A stretch of 9,777 nucleotides of DNA from CBDUXZ01 sp965371325 [NCBI: uncultured bacterium] (GTDB lineage: Bacteria > JAUYMQ01), in NCBI GenBank assembly GCA_965371325.1, contig CBDUXZ010000040.1, positions 1 through 9,777 of the forward strand. Direction: 5' to 3'. This document shows, one piece after another, positions 1 through 7,220 of the stretch. Position numbers and translations under genes: made by a program. Below the pieces are notes generated by a model that had not been told where the DNA came from, did no database searches, and saw nothing but the letters and a program-made list of their open reading frames with translations. The first letter of the stretch is position 1. Each line of letters starts with the position of its first letter.

Positions 1-552
1 GGTGCAGCAACGATTTCCGCGGAAGAGCTCGCCCATCTTCTGGAGCGCCGCGGTCCGTCGGGCGGAAAACTGGTTTCACTTGAGGTTCTCTCTGAGCGCA
101 TCGCCGCCGCACGCAACGCCGGACTCCGGGTTGTCTTCACGAACGGTTGCTTCGACCTCCTTCACGCGGGGCACATCCACCTGCTCCGTGAGGCCCGTCG
201 CTTCGGCGATCTTCTCGTGCTGGGTATCAACGACGACGCGTCCGTTCGCCGGCTGAAGGGGCGGGGGCGTCCGCTCCTCCCCGCAACGGAACGCGCGCAC
301 GTTCTGGCGGCGCTCGACTGTGTGGACTATCTCGTCGTCTTCGGCGACAAAACGCCCCGAAAGATCGTCGATCGCATAAGGCCCGACGTGCTCGTGAAGG
401 GCGCGACCTACGCGCCGGAGGAGGTGGTAGGCCACGAGATCCTGGCGCAGTACGGTGGGAAGGTAGAGGTCATCCCCCTACTCGAGGGGGCCGCGCGTAT
501 TTCGGAAATTCTCGCGCGCGCAACCAAGGCAAGGCCCGGGCGCTCGCGCTAA
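1..552 (+). CDS. hldE: HldE, C-terminal part: heptose-1-phosphate adenylyltransferase (5' truncated by window edge)
   Basis: The reading frame is open from base 1 and encodes 183 residues before TAA at 550-552. The first residues (GAATISAEEL) resemble the end of the ribokinase-like HldE kinase domain, so the intact gene is probably the bifunctional heptose-7-phosphate kinase/heptose-1-phosphate adenylyltransferase. The cytidylyltransferase-like domain follows: FTNGCFDLLHAGH with the HxGH nucleotide-binding motif at bases 163-174, then GINDDASVRRLKG and RPDVLVKG. In this family the domain transfers AMP from ATP to D-glycero-beta-D-manno-heptose 1-phosphate, giving ADP-heptose for LPS core in the cytoplasm. 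Two usually conserved motifs differ: KGGDY reads KGATY, and the STT near the C-terminus is replaced within EGAARISEIL. A stand-alone RfaE2 with a longer N-terminus is the alternative. The methyltransferase gene follows after about 31 bases. Confidence 0.88.
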   Translation, partial: GAATISAEELAHLLERRGPSGGKLVSLEVLSERIAAARNAGLRVVFTNGCFDLLHAGHIHLLREARRFGDLLVLGINDDASVRRLKGRGRPLLPATERAHVLAALDCVDYLVVFGDKTPRKIVDRIRPDVLVKGATYAPEEVVGHEILAQYGGKVEVIPLLEGAARISEILARATKARPGRSR

Positions 553-583
553 TCGTCTGTCCGGCAATGGACGGCCCACGCTT

Positions 584-1672
584 TTGAGAAAACCGGATGT
601 GGCCTTGGCGAGGGCTTTTTCATGGTTGGGACGCTCGTACGAGATGGCGATGAGCGCTCTCTACACGTCGTCGAGGAGCAGAAGAGCGATGTGGGAGACA
701 ATCTTCGAGGAGCTTTGCAGGTTCGCGAACGAGAACGATCTCGACGCGCGAAGCTTTGTGCAACGGCGCTCCGAATTTGAGATTTTGTTTCATCATATCC
801 CCATCCCACCGGGCCGATCTCTGGAAGTTGGCTGTGGTAGCGGTTTTCTCACGGCGCTTCTGGCGCGCGAAGGGAAGCTCGCCGTTGGCGTCGACATGGC
901 GGCGCCTGATGATCTGACGCACTCCCGCGGCCTGGCCGCCCCGGCGGCGCTCAAGGCGGCGATGGAAGCGCCGAATCTTCATTTCCTGGGGAGCAGCGGC
1001 GAGTTGCTCTCCTTCAGGGATGGCAGCTTCGACCTTGTTCTCTCGAGCTACGTCCTGGAGCACATCGGAAACCGCGCGAAGGCGGTCAGCGAGATGAAGC
1101 GCGTAGTGCGTGATGATGGCTTGATAGTCGCCCTGGTTCCCTCCTGGATGGAGCGTGTCTATGCGCCCGTCAGCTATTATCACAACCTGGTGTGGGGATC
1201 CTTGAGGAGCGCTCTGCGTTTCCTGCTTCGCAAGCTCGGCCTGGCGCAAAGGGGAACCGCGCCTTTTGATGCCGGGAGAAATCCCTGCGGGAATTCCTTC
1301 GAACCCGGTCAGCGGCCGGAGGAGCGGGATGAAGGAATCCGGGCGAAGCTTCGGAAGTTCTTTCGCGTCTATCATCCGACCTTCCCCTTTCCCCGTCCCC
1401 ATGGGTATTACCGGTCCTCCTCGGAGGAACTTCGCGCTCATTGCTACCGGCGCTGGGCGCGCCTGTTCGAGGGAGAGGGTCTGGTGATCGAACGGGCCTT
1501 CGCCACGCGGATCACTCCCACCACCGCACTGGAGATCATCTCCGACGGTACGGATCGCGCGGTTCAGGGCGCTTTCATGGAGATGCTCAAACGCCGGGGG
1601 GAGGGGCGATGGATGCGATTCCTGGCCTACTCCCTCTGCTTCGTGCTGCGGAAGAAATCCGGGCGGCCCTGA
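584..1672 (+). CDS. Class I SAM-dependent methyltransferase
   Basis: This encodes 362 residues if the TTG at 584 is the start. The SAM-binding core is clear: motif I LEVGCGSG at residues 80-87, the acidic residue ending strand 2 at D104 (VGVDM), and the FDLVLSSYVLEHI segment at 149-161 typical of Methyltransf_11/25-type enzymes. It should be a cytoplasmic enzyme transferring a methyl group from S-adenosylmethionine. The substrate is not readable, but the neighbours suggest a sugar or lipid-linked glycan. A C-terminal region rich in aromatic and basic residues (FPFPRPHGYY near 266-275) follows the core and is probably acceptor-specific. The start is uncertain: there is no ATG before residue 21 (base 644), TTG at 584 lacks a good Shine-Dalgarno site, and GTG at 599 and TTG at 626 are alternatives. 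TTG at 626 has GAGGG about 11 bases upstream. The stop is certain. A 77-base gap separates it from the next gene. Confidence 0.85.
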   Translation: MRKPDVALARAFSWLGRSYEMAMSALYTSSRSRRAMWETIFEELCRFANENDLDARSFVQRRSEFEILFHHIPIPPGRSLEVGCGSGFLTALLAREGKLAVGVDMAAPDDLTHSRGLAAPAALKAAMEAPNLHFLGSSGELLSFRDGSFDLVLSSYVLEHIGNRAKAVSEMKRVVRDDGLIVALVPSWMERVYAPVSYYHNLVWGSLRSALRFLLRKLGLAQRGTAPFDAGRNPCGNSFEPGQRPEERDEGIRAKLRKFFRVYHPTFPFPRPHGYYRSSSEELRAHCYRRWARLFEGEGLVIERAFATRITPTTALEIISDGTDRAVQGAFMEMLKRRGEGRWMRFLAYSLCFVLRKKSGRP

Positions 1673-1734
1673 CGGCGGCCGGCCGGGAGGGCCGTGGCGG
1701 CCATTTGGGACGCGCGGCCTCTCAGGAAGAGATC

Positions 1735-1739
1735 GGAGA
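1735..1739 (+). promoter_or_regulatory. Probable ribosome binding site of the amidotransferase gene
   Basis: GGAGA lies 10 bases before the ATG at 1750. It supports the start that puts cysteine at position 2 over the much longer open frame running upstream from 1441. Confidence 0.5.
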
Positions 1740-1749
1740 TCAGACAGGG

Positions 1750-3633
1750 ATGTGCGGAATAGCCGGCATATACGATCCGCAGCATAGCGTCGGGATCTCC
1801 CGCGATGTGGTCCGGCGGATGTCGGAGGTGATCCGGCACCGCGGGCCCGACGACGACGGGTTCTACGAGGACGGTGTTGTGGCGCTGGCGATGCGGCGCC
1901 TTTCCATCATCGATCTCCGGACGGGGAAGCAGCCGGTCTCGAACGAGGACGGTACGGTTCACGCCGTCTACAACGGCGAGATTTACAACTTTCGCGAGTT
2001 GCGCTCCGATCTGGAATCCCGCGGGCACACCTTCCGGACCAGGACGGACTCCGAGGTGATCGTGCATGCCTACGAGGAAGACGGGGCGGATTGCGTGCAC
2101 CGGTTCCAGGGGATGTTCGCCTTTGCGCTCTGGGACGGACGCACCCGGACGCTTCTCGTGGCGCGGGATCGCCTGGGGATCAAGCCGGTGTACTATCTGG
2201 AGCAAGGGGGAGCGCTTGTGTTCGGCTCCGAGATCAAGTCGATCCTCTGCCATCCGAAGACCCCCCGCGATGTCGATCTGGAAGCGCTCGATTACTTCTT
2301 CACCTATCGCTACATTCCCGATCCCCTGACCATCTTCCGCGCCATCCGGAAGCTCCCCTCCGGGCATCTCCTCGAGGCCAGGGACGGCCAGATTACGCTG
2401 CGGCGCTACTGGGAGGTGCCCGAGCCGGATGAAGAGACTGCCCGCGATCCGTTGCTTGCCCGGCGGCTGCTCGACTGTCTCGACGACGCCGTGCGCGCGC
2501 GCCTGGTTTCCGACGTGCCCCTGGGCGCGTTCCTATCCGGCGGCGTTGATTCCAGCGCTGTCGTCGCTGCGATGGCGCGGGCCCAGGATGATTCGGTGAA
2601 GACCTTCTCGATCGGGTTCGAGGAAGAAGCTTTTGACGAGGCGGGTTACGCTCGCATCACGGCGGCAAAGCACGGAACTGATCATCACGAGCGGGTGGTG
2701 CGATCGGCGGATTTCAGTCTTCTCGACGAGGTCATCGGTTTTTTCGACGAGCCCTTCGGCGACGTTTCGAGCGTGCCCACATACCTGCTCTCGAAGCTGG
2801 CGCGGGAGAAGGTCACGGTGGCGCTCTCGGGCGACGGGGGGGACGAGCTCTTCGCGGGCTACGAGCGCTACCGGACCGATCGCGCATACGCGCGACTCGA
2901 CTTTCTCCCGCTCCCGCTGCGGAGGTCCCTCTTCGGCGCGCTTGCGGCGGCCTGGCCGTCCTCTCTCAGGGGAGGGATGCGGCTTGAGCGCTTCAGCTAC
3001 GATCGCCTCGAGCGCTATCTCATGAGCGGTGCGAGCCTCTTTCGAAAGGAGCGCGGTGATCTCTACGCCGCCGATTTGAAGGCGCAACTCGGGGCGGAGC
3101 CACCCGGGGATAGATTTCTCGTTCATTGGGACGCCAGGCAGGGGAACGTGCTCGACAGGCTGATGTATCTGGATATCAAGACCTATCTTGTGGGGGACAT
3201 TCTCACGAAGGTGGATCGCATGAGCATGGCGAACTCTCTCGAGGTGCGCGTGCCGCTCCTCGATCATCGCTTCGTGGAGCTGGCCATGCGCATTCCGGCG
3301 CACCTCAAGCTCTCCCGGGGAAAAGGGAAGAAAATTTTCAGAGAGGCTATCGGAGAGCGCGTGCCCAGGAAGGTGCTCGCACGGCCGAAGCACGGCTTCA
3401 GCGTGCCCGTGCTGGGATGGCTCAGCGGCTCGATGGCCCGCTACGCGGACGAAATCCTGCTCGACAGCCGGACGACCAGCCGGCGTTATTTCAATCAGAA
3501 ATGGATCGAGTCCATTCTCGGAGATTCGCGGCTGCGTGCCGCCCAGATTTACAAGGTGTGGCTTCTGCTTGTATTCGAGCTCTGGCACCGCCGGTACATT
3601 GACGGCGCCGGGGCCGGGCCCGGCATGAAATGA
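1750..3633 (+). CDS. asnB: Glutamine-hydrolysing asparagine synthetase-like amidotransferase
   Basis: This encodes 627 residues. The start is set by MCGIAGI: after removal of the initiator Met, Cys2 becomes the N-terminal nucleophile of the class II glutamine amidotransferase domain (about residues 1-210, with RHRGPDDDG at 29-37 and YNGEIYNF at 74-81). The synthetase domain follows, with the ATP PP-loop SGGVDSS at 263-269 and SGDGGDELFAGY at 360-371. The family uses glutamine-derived ammonia and ATP to amidate a carboxylate through an acyl-adenylate. The length is greater than E. coli AsnB and fits the AsnB-like amidotransferases found in exopolysaccharide loci, including those linked to exosortase systems. 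Here it could amidate a uronic acid or another sugar carboxylate rather than free aspartate; that is inferred from context only. Both active sites look intact. The stop overlaps the next start as ATGA (3630-3633), suggesting translational coupling. Confidence 0.93.
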   Translation: MCGIAGIYDPQHSVGISRDVVRRMSEVIRHRGPDDDGFYEDGVVALAMRRLSIIDLRTGKQPVSNEDGTVHAVYNGEIYNFRELRSDLESRGHTFRTRTDSEVIVHAYEEDGADCVHRFQGMFAFALWDGRTRTLLVARDRLGIKPVYYLEQGGALVFGSEIKSILCHPKTPRDVDLEALDYFFTYRYIPDPLTIFRAIRKLPSGHLLEARDGQITLRRYWEVPEPDEETARDPLLARRLLDCLDDAVRARLVSDVPLGAFLSGGVDSSAVVAAMARAQDDSVKTFSIGFEEEAFDEAGYARITAAKHGTDHHERVVRSADFSLLDEVIGFFDEPFGDVSSVPTYLLSKLAREKVTVALSGDGGDELFAGYERYRTDRAYARLDFLPLPLRRSLFGALAAAWPSSLRGGMRLERFSYDRLERYLMSGASLFRKERGDLYAADLKAQLGAEPPGDRFLVHWDARQGNVLDRLMYLDIKTYLVGDILTKVDRMSMANSLEVRVPLLDHRFVELAMRIPAHLKLSRGKGKKIFREAIGERVPRKVLARPKHGFSVPVLGWLSGSMARYADEILLDSRTTSRRYFNQKWIESILGDSRLRAAQIYKVWLLLVFELWHRRYIDGAGAGPGMK

Positions 3634-5012
3634 TCGAGTTCGCCGTCACCACATACGCTGCTGTGACCCTGATTTTGCTCGTTGTCCGTTTCGAGCGAGG
3701 GCTTCTTTTTCTACTTCCTCTCTTGCCACTCGCCGAGTTCACCTACCGCTCACCCATCATGGGTCTGAACACGGTCAACCTCCTCGTCTATACGGCGTTC
3801 GCGATGGGACTCTTCCGCCAGATGTCGAAGCGTTCCGAAAGCCTTCCGCCTTCCACGCTCCCGCTGGTGGGCTTTATGATTCTGACGGTGTTTGCCTGGC
3901 TGCACGGAGCGATCAACTACGGTTCGGTGCCGGGTTTCTCCCCTCTCCGCTGGCTCATCAACGCCGAGCGGTGGCTGGTTTTTATGCTTCTCTATTTTGC
4001 CTACTACTTCGGCTGGTCGCAACGCCATCCCATTCAGACCCCATTCCGGTGGATGTTCATCGGAGTCTTAATCGCAGCGGCAGGGAATATCGGCGAATTG
4101 ATCAGCCCCTCGGACTACTATTTGGACACCGGTCAAGCTGGCGGCATATTCGCCCAGTCCAACGACAACGGGATCTTCCTCGCAAGCTACGGTTTTCTCG
4201 GCCTCGCGCTCGCCCACTCGGCACGCACGAAAGTAGCCAGGTGGCTCTATTACGGATCATTCCTGCTCTGCGTCCAGGGGATCCTCCTCGCCGCTTCCAG
4301 GACGGGCCTCGTCGCGTTTATTTTCGCCGGCCTTGTCTACGCGTTCTTCCGCTCAAGGAGGGCATTTTTTTCCGTTTTGCTCCTTCTGATAATGCTTGTG
4401 CCCGCCTACAGGATTGTCCTTCCGGAGACGCTGGGGAGACGTGTCGAATCAACAACTGCCGGATCGGGATACGAAGGTGTGGCCGGAGAACTCGAAGGAT
4501 CCGCGGCAAACCGGCTTGTTCAGAACATCGCCGGAGCGAAGCTCTTCCTGGACAGTCCGATCCTGGGGCACGGCCTTGCTGGGGCTTGGTTCCGTTTGCC
4601 CCGGTACCTGCCGCCCGACGCCCCCCCTCTGACGCGCGCACTGCATACGACGTTCATGTGGAGCCTGGTGGAACTGGGAGGTGTCGGAACCGGCGTTTTT
4701 GTCTGGTTCCTCTGGAGCATTAGCCGGGAGGGAAAGCGACTCTACGAATCTGCTGCGCGTGACACCGAGCGCATGCTGGGGTTGTTTCTCGTCGTGTCGA
4801 TGGCCTCCAAGGTCGCGGCGAATTTCGTGAGCACGGATCTTCTCACCGGAGACGTCACCAGCTATCTGTGGATTTCGGGCGCGCTGATAGCGTGGCACAA
4901 CCGCCAAGGGACCCAGCCCAGGCCCGTCGGGCAGGAAGAGTCCGCACCGGCCCTGAAGACGTGGCGCCCCAGGCGGCGGGCTCCGGTAGCGCCTGGAACG
5001 GGCCATGCCTGA
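3630..5012 (+). CDS. O-antigen ligase/polymerase-like integral membrane protein (Wzy_C superfamily)
   Basis: This encodes 460 residues, dominated by about ten hydrophobic segments, starting with a helix at residues 8-20 followed by LLFLLPLLPLAEF. Features of the O-antigen ligase/Wzy_C group are visible: SRTG at 223-226 after a membrane segment, then a long periplasm-like loop with NRLVQNIAGAKLFLDSPILGHG, and a histidine at 339 followed by a helix ending ELGGVGTG. Family members join or polymerise undecaprenyl-linked glycans at the periplasmic face of the inner membrane. Many have HN at the loop histidine, whereas here it is HT. The protein ends in a proline- and arginine-rich tail (from about residue 428), presumably cytoplasmic. 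WaaL-type ligase, Wzy polymerase and protein O-glycosylation ligase cannot be told apart by eye. It overlaps the gene before by 4 bases and the gene after by 8, which supports co-translation. Confidence 0.85.
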   Translation: MIEFAVTTYAAVTLILLVVRFERGLLFLLPLLPLAEFTYRSPIMGLNTVNLLVYTAFAMGLFRQMSKRSESLPPSTLPLVGFMILTVFAWLHGAINYGSVPGFSPLRWLINAERWLVFMLLYFAYYFGWSQRHPIQTPFRWMFIGVLIAAAGNIGELISPSDYYLDTGQAGGIFAQSNDNGIFLASYGFLGLALAHSARTKVARWLYYGSFLLCVQGILLAASRTGLVAFIFAGLVYAFFRSRRAFFSVLLLLIMLVPAYRIVLPETLGRRVESTTAGSGYEGVAGELEGSAANRLVQNIAGAKLFLDSPILGHGLAGAWFRLPRYLPPDAPPLTRALHTTFMWSLVELGGVGTGVFVWFLWSISREGKRLYESAARDTERMLGLFLVVSMASKVAANFVSTDLLTGDVTSYLWISGALIAWHNRQGTQPRPVGQEESAPALKTWRPRRRAPVAPGTGHA

Positions 5013-6147
5013 TCGGCGCGTCGTCATGCTGTCCGGGTTCTTCCCGCTGGTCGGCGGCGCCGAGCGGCAGGCGGGGCGGCTGGCGCGGGCGCTCGCTTCG
5101 CAGGGCGCGCACGTGCGCGTTGTCACGCCCCGGGGGAGCGATCGGCTCCCGGAGCTTGATGAGGTGGACGGGATACCCGTTCACCGCATCCCCTTTCCGC
5201 GCGTGCGGGGGATCGGATCGGTGGTGCTGATGGCCCGTGTCTTTGCGGATCTCCTTCGCGGAGACGACGACCTGATACACGTGCATATTCCAGGCCCCAT
5301 GCTCATACCAGCTGTACTGGTAGGTAAGATTCGCAGAATGCCTGTGGTGCTGAAGTTTGCGAACCTTTCACCAGAGCGCGGAATCTGGGTGGGGGTGCCG
5401 AAGGGGCCTGCGCGACGATGGGCCATCACAAGCGCGACACGACATGTGAGCGGAATCGTCGCGATCTCGAGCGGGATCGCCAGGATCGTGGAGAATTTGG
5501 GTTCGTTTCAGGTGGCGCGGATTCCGAACGGGATCGATCCCGATGCCGTCTCCGAAAGAGCCATGTCCCGTGCAGAGGCCAGACGCTCCCTCGGCGTGGA
5601 GGGGGATCCGGTCGTCCTGTTTGTGGGTCGCCTCCATCGGCAGAAAGGGGTGGATGTCCTTCTGGATGCCTGGGCGAGGTTTGTGGAGCAGCGTCCCCGG
5701 GCGCGCCTGCTCGTTCTCGGGGATGGTCCCGAGGCGCTCCGTCTCCACCGAGCGGCGGAGGCGCTTGGTATCCCACGGTCCGTAGATTTTCGAGGATTAC
5801 GGAAGGATGTCGTCCCGCATTATGCGGCGGCGGATATATTTATGTTACCGTCTCGTTACGAGGGATTTCCGAATGTAATGCTTGAGGCCATGTCGGCGGG
5901 GCTCCCCGTGGTCGCGTCGCGGGTGTCAGGCACCGAGGACGCCATCGAGAGCGGCAGAAACGGGCTGCTCGTGCCGCCCGGGGACGCGGGCGCGTTACGC
6001 GATGCGCTCCTCACGCTCGCGGGGGACCCGGACATGGGGCGGGCGCTCGGCCGTGAGGGGCGGAAAACCGTGGAGAACCGGTACGACATCAAGGTTGTAG
6101 CGGAGGCCACGCTGGCCTTCTACGACCGATTGCTGAGCCGGAGGTAG
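5005..6147 (+). CDS. GT4-family glycosyltransferase
   Basis: This encodes 380 residues with a GT-B fold. The N-terminal acceptor domain begins with the glycine-rich FFPLVGGAERQAGRLA (residues 12-27). The C-terminal donor domain starts near VVLFVGRLHRQKGVDVLLDAW, whose Arg and Lys normally contact the donor phosphates. The EX7E motif is present as E286 GFPNVML E294, followed by AMSAGLPVVAS. GT4 enzymes are retaining transferases that use NDP-sugars. The protein probably acts at the cytoplasmic face of the inner membrane on a lipid-linked glycan; donor and acceptor are not predictable here. The ATG at 5005 overlaps the preceding gene by 8 bases, with GGAA at 4995-4998 as a modest ribosome binding site. 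The dehydratase gene starts 2 bases after its TAG stop. The length is normal for a single GT4 enzyme. Confidence 0.93.
   Translation: MPDRRVVMLSGFFPLVGGAERQAGRLARALASQGAHVRVVTPRGSDRLPELDEVDGIPVHRIPFPRVRGIGSVVLMARVFADLLRGDDDLIHVHIPGPMLIPAVLVGKIRRMPVVLKFANLSPERGIWVGVPKGPARRWAITSATRHVSGIVAISSGIARIVENLGSFQVARIPNGIDPDAVSERAMSRAEARRSLGVEGDPVVLFVGRLHRQKGVDVLLDAWARFVEQRPRARLLVLGDGPEALRLHRAAEALGIPRSVDFRGLRKDVVPHYAAADIFMLPSRYEGFPNVMLEAMSAGLPVVASRVSGTEDAIESGRNGLLVPPGDAGALRDALLTLAGDPDMGRALGREGRKTVENRYDIKVVAEATLAFYDRLLSRR
6140..6144 (+). promoter_or_regulatory. Ribosome binding site of the dehydratase gene
   Basis: GGAGG sits inside the last codons of the upstream glycosyltransferase gene, 5 bases before the ATG at 6150. 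It fixes that start and shows the two genes are packed for coupled translation. Confidence 0.7.
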
Positions 6148-6149
6148 AA

Positions 6150-7154
6150 ATGGCACGGGTTGTGGAAGGCCTTCGCGGAAAGCGCGTCCTGGTCACGGGA
6201 GCCTGTGGTTTCATCGGAAGCCATCTGGTGGAGCGACTGGTTAGGGAGGACGCACGGGTAAGGGCGTTTGTCCGGTACACCTCGCGGGGAGACATCGGCC
6301 TTTTGCGCTTCGTCTCTCCGGAGGTGCGCAACGAGGTGGAAGTCATCGCGGGGGATCTTCGGGATGCGGATGCGGTGCGGGGCGCCTGCGCGCGGCAGGA
6401 GATTATTTTCCACCTCGGCGCGCTGATCGCCATCCCGTACTCTTACGTGCACCCCCGGGAGGTAGTGGAGACGAACGTGATCGGCACGCTGAATGTGCTC
6501 GAGGGCGCACGGGCGCATAAGGTGTCGCGAATCATTCACACTTCAACGAGCGAGGTGTACGGCACGGCGCAGAAGGTTCCGATCGATGAGGATCACCCGC
6601 GCGCCGCGCAGAGCCCCTATGCGGCGAGCAAGACGGGCGCCGATCAAATCGCCCGGGCCTATCACCGATCCTTCGGCACGCCCGTAACGACGCTGCGGCC
6701 CTTCAACACTTACGGCCCGCGACAGTCAGACAGGGCGGTGATCCCGACGATCATATCCCAGGCGCTCACTTCGGAGGTGGTGAAGCTGGGAGCGACGGCG
6801 CCGACGCGTGATCTGACGTTCGTTCTCGACACGGTGGAAGGCTTCGTCCGCTGCGCGACGGCGACGAGGGCCGTGGGTGAGGAAATAAACCTCGGCACCA
6901 ACCAGGAGATCTCGATTGGCGATCTGGCAAGGAAAATTATTGCCCTCGTGGGGCGCCCGGTGAAGATCGCGAAGGAGAAGACGCGGGTTCGCCCCGGGAA
7001 GAGCGAAGTGGAGCGCCTTGTCTCCGACTACCGAAAGGCGAAGCGACTGCTCGGCTGGAAGCCGGCCGTCTCCCTCGAGAAGGGGCTACGGGAGACCATC
7101 GCATTTGTCGAAAAGAATATGGATCTTTATATGCCCGGATCCTACCGCGTTTAG
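6150..7154 (+). CDS. legB: LegB-like NAD-dependent sugar-nucleotide 4,6-dehydratase (extended SDR)
   Basis: This encodes 334 residues. The Rossmann NAD-binding motif is G17-xx-G20-xx-G23 in VLVTGACGFIGSHL. The catalytic residues are the TSTSEVYG segment (131-138, with T133 and E135 as the acid/base pair of 4,6-dehydratases) and Y157xxxK161 in SPYAASK. LRPFNTYGPRQS, AVIPTIISQ and the ARKIIALVGRPVKI region match the LegB pattern known from legionaminic acid pathways, as does the late segment KSEVERLVSDYRKAKRLLGW. LegB converts an NDP-GlcNAc to the 4-keto-6-deoxy intermediate (GDP-linked in Campylobacter) in the cytoplasm. The specific name comes from remembered family sequence, so nearby activities (other HexNAc 4,6-dehydratases, or a UDP-HexNAc C4-epimerase) remain possible. 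No LegC aminotransferase or NeuB-like synthase lies in this window. The start is supported by GGAGG at 6140-6144. Confidence 0.85.
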   Translation: MARVVEGLRGKRVLVTGACGFIGSHLVERLVREDARVRAFVRYTSRGDIGLLRFVSPEVRNEVEVIAGDLRDADAVRGACARQEIIFHLGALIAIPYSYVHPREVVETNVIGTLNVLEGARAHKVSRIIHTSTSEVYGTAQKVPIDEDHPRAAQSPYAASKTGADQIARAYHRSFGTPVTTLRPFNTYGPRQSDRAVIPTIISQALTSEVVKLGATAPTRDLTFVLDTVEGFVRCATATRAVGEEINLGTNQEISIGDLARKIIALVGRPVKIAKEKTRVRPGKSEVERLVSDYRKAKRLLGWKPAVSLEKGLRETIAFVEKNMDLYMPGSYRV

Positions 7155-7207
7155 AAGACTTCGGCGGACGCCCGGACCGGGGCCTATGGGGTGGGAGGGC
7201 CGGGCTC

Positions 7208-7211
7208 AGGA
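7208..7211 (+). promoter_or_regulatory. Probable ribosome binding site of the double glycosyltransferase gene
   Basis: AGGA (continuing as AGGAA) lies 9 bases before the ATG at 7221. It favours that ATG, which directly precedes the IKVLHIV beta strand, over the in-frame GTG at 7191. The latter would add ten Gly-rich residues not expected in the family. Confidence 0.45.
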
Positions 7212-7220
7212 ATAATCGTT

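Noticed and set aside
217-552. Separate 111-residue gene starting at GTG 217
   Set aside because: The frame is open to the window edge, and the essential HxGH motif at 163-174 lies upstream, so this is an internal codon of hldE.
1664-1694. Inverted repeat CGGCCCT/AGGGCCG around the methyltransferase stop, with the palindrome CGGCCGGCCG inside the loop, considered as a terminator
   Set aside because: There is no T-run after the stem, the loop is long, and short GC palindromes are expected in such GC-rich DNA.
1441-1749. Open frame extending the amidotransferase upstream by 103 residues
   Set aside because: The class II amidotransferase needs Cys right after the initiator Met, which fixes the start at 1750. 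The upstream part overlaps the methyltransferase in another frame and has low-complexity content.
2533-3588. Long open frames on the minus strand (also 620-1441, 1627-2367, 7206-8141 and 4449-5126)
   Set aside because: They are antisense to well-supported + strand genes, have no recognisable domains, show the Arg/Pro/His-rich make-up of GC-rich shadow frames, and lack ribosome binding sites.
7191-7220. GTG start at 7191 for the double glycosyltransferase
   Set aside because: It would add ten residues (MGGPGSGIIV) before a typical GT4 N-terminus, while ATG 7221 has AGGA at suitable spacing.
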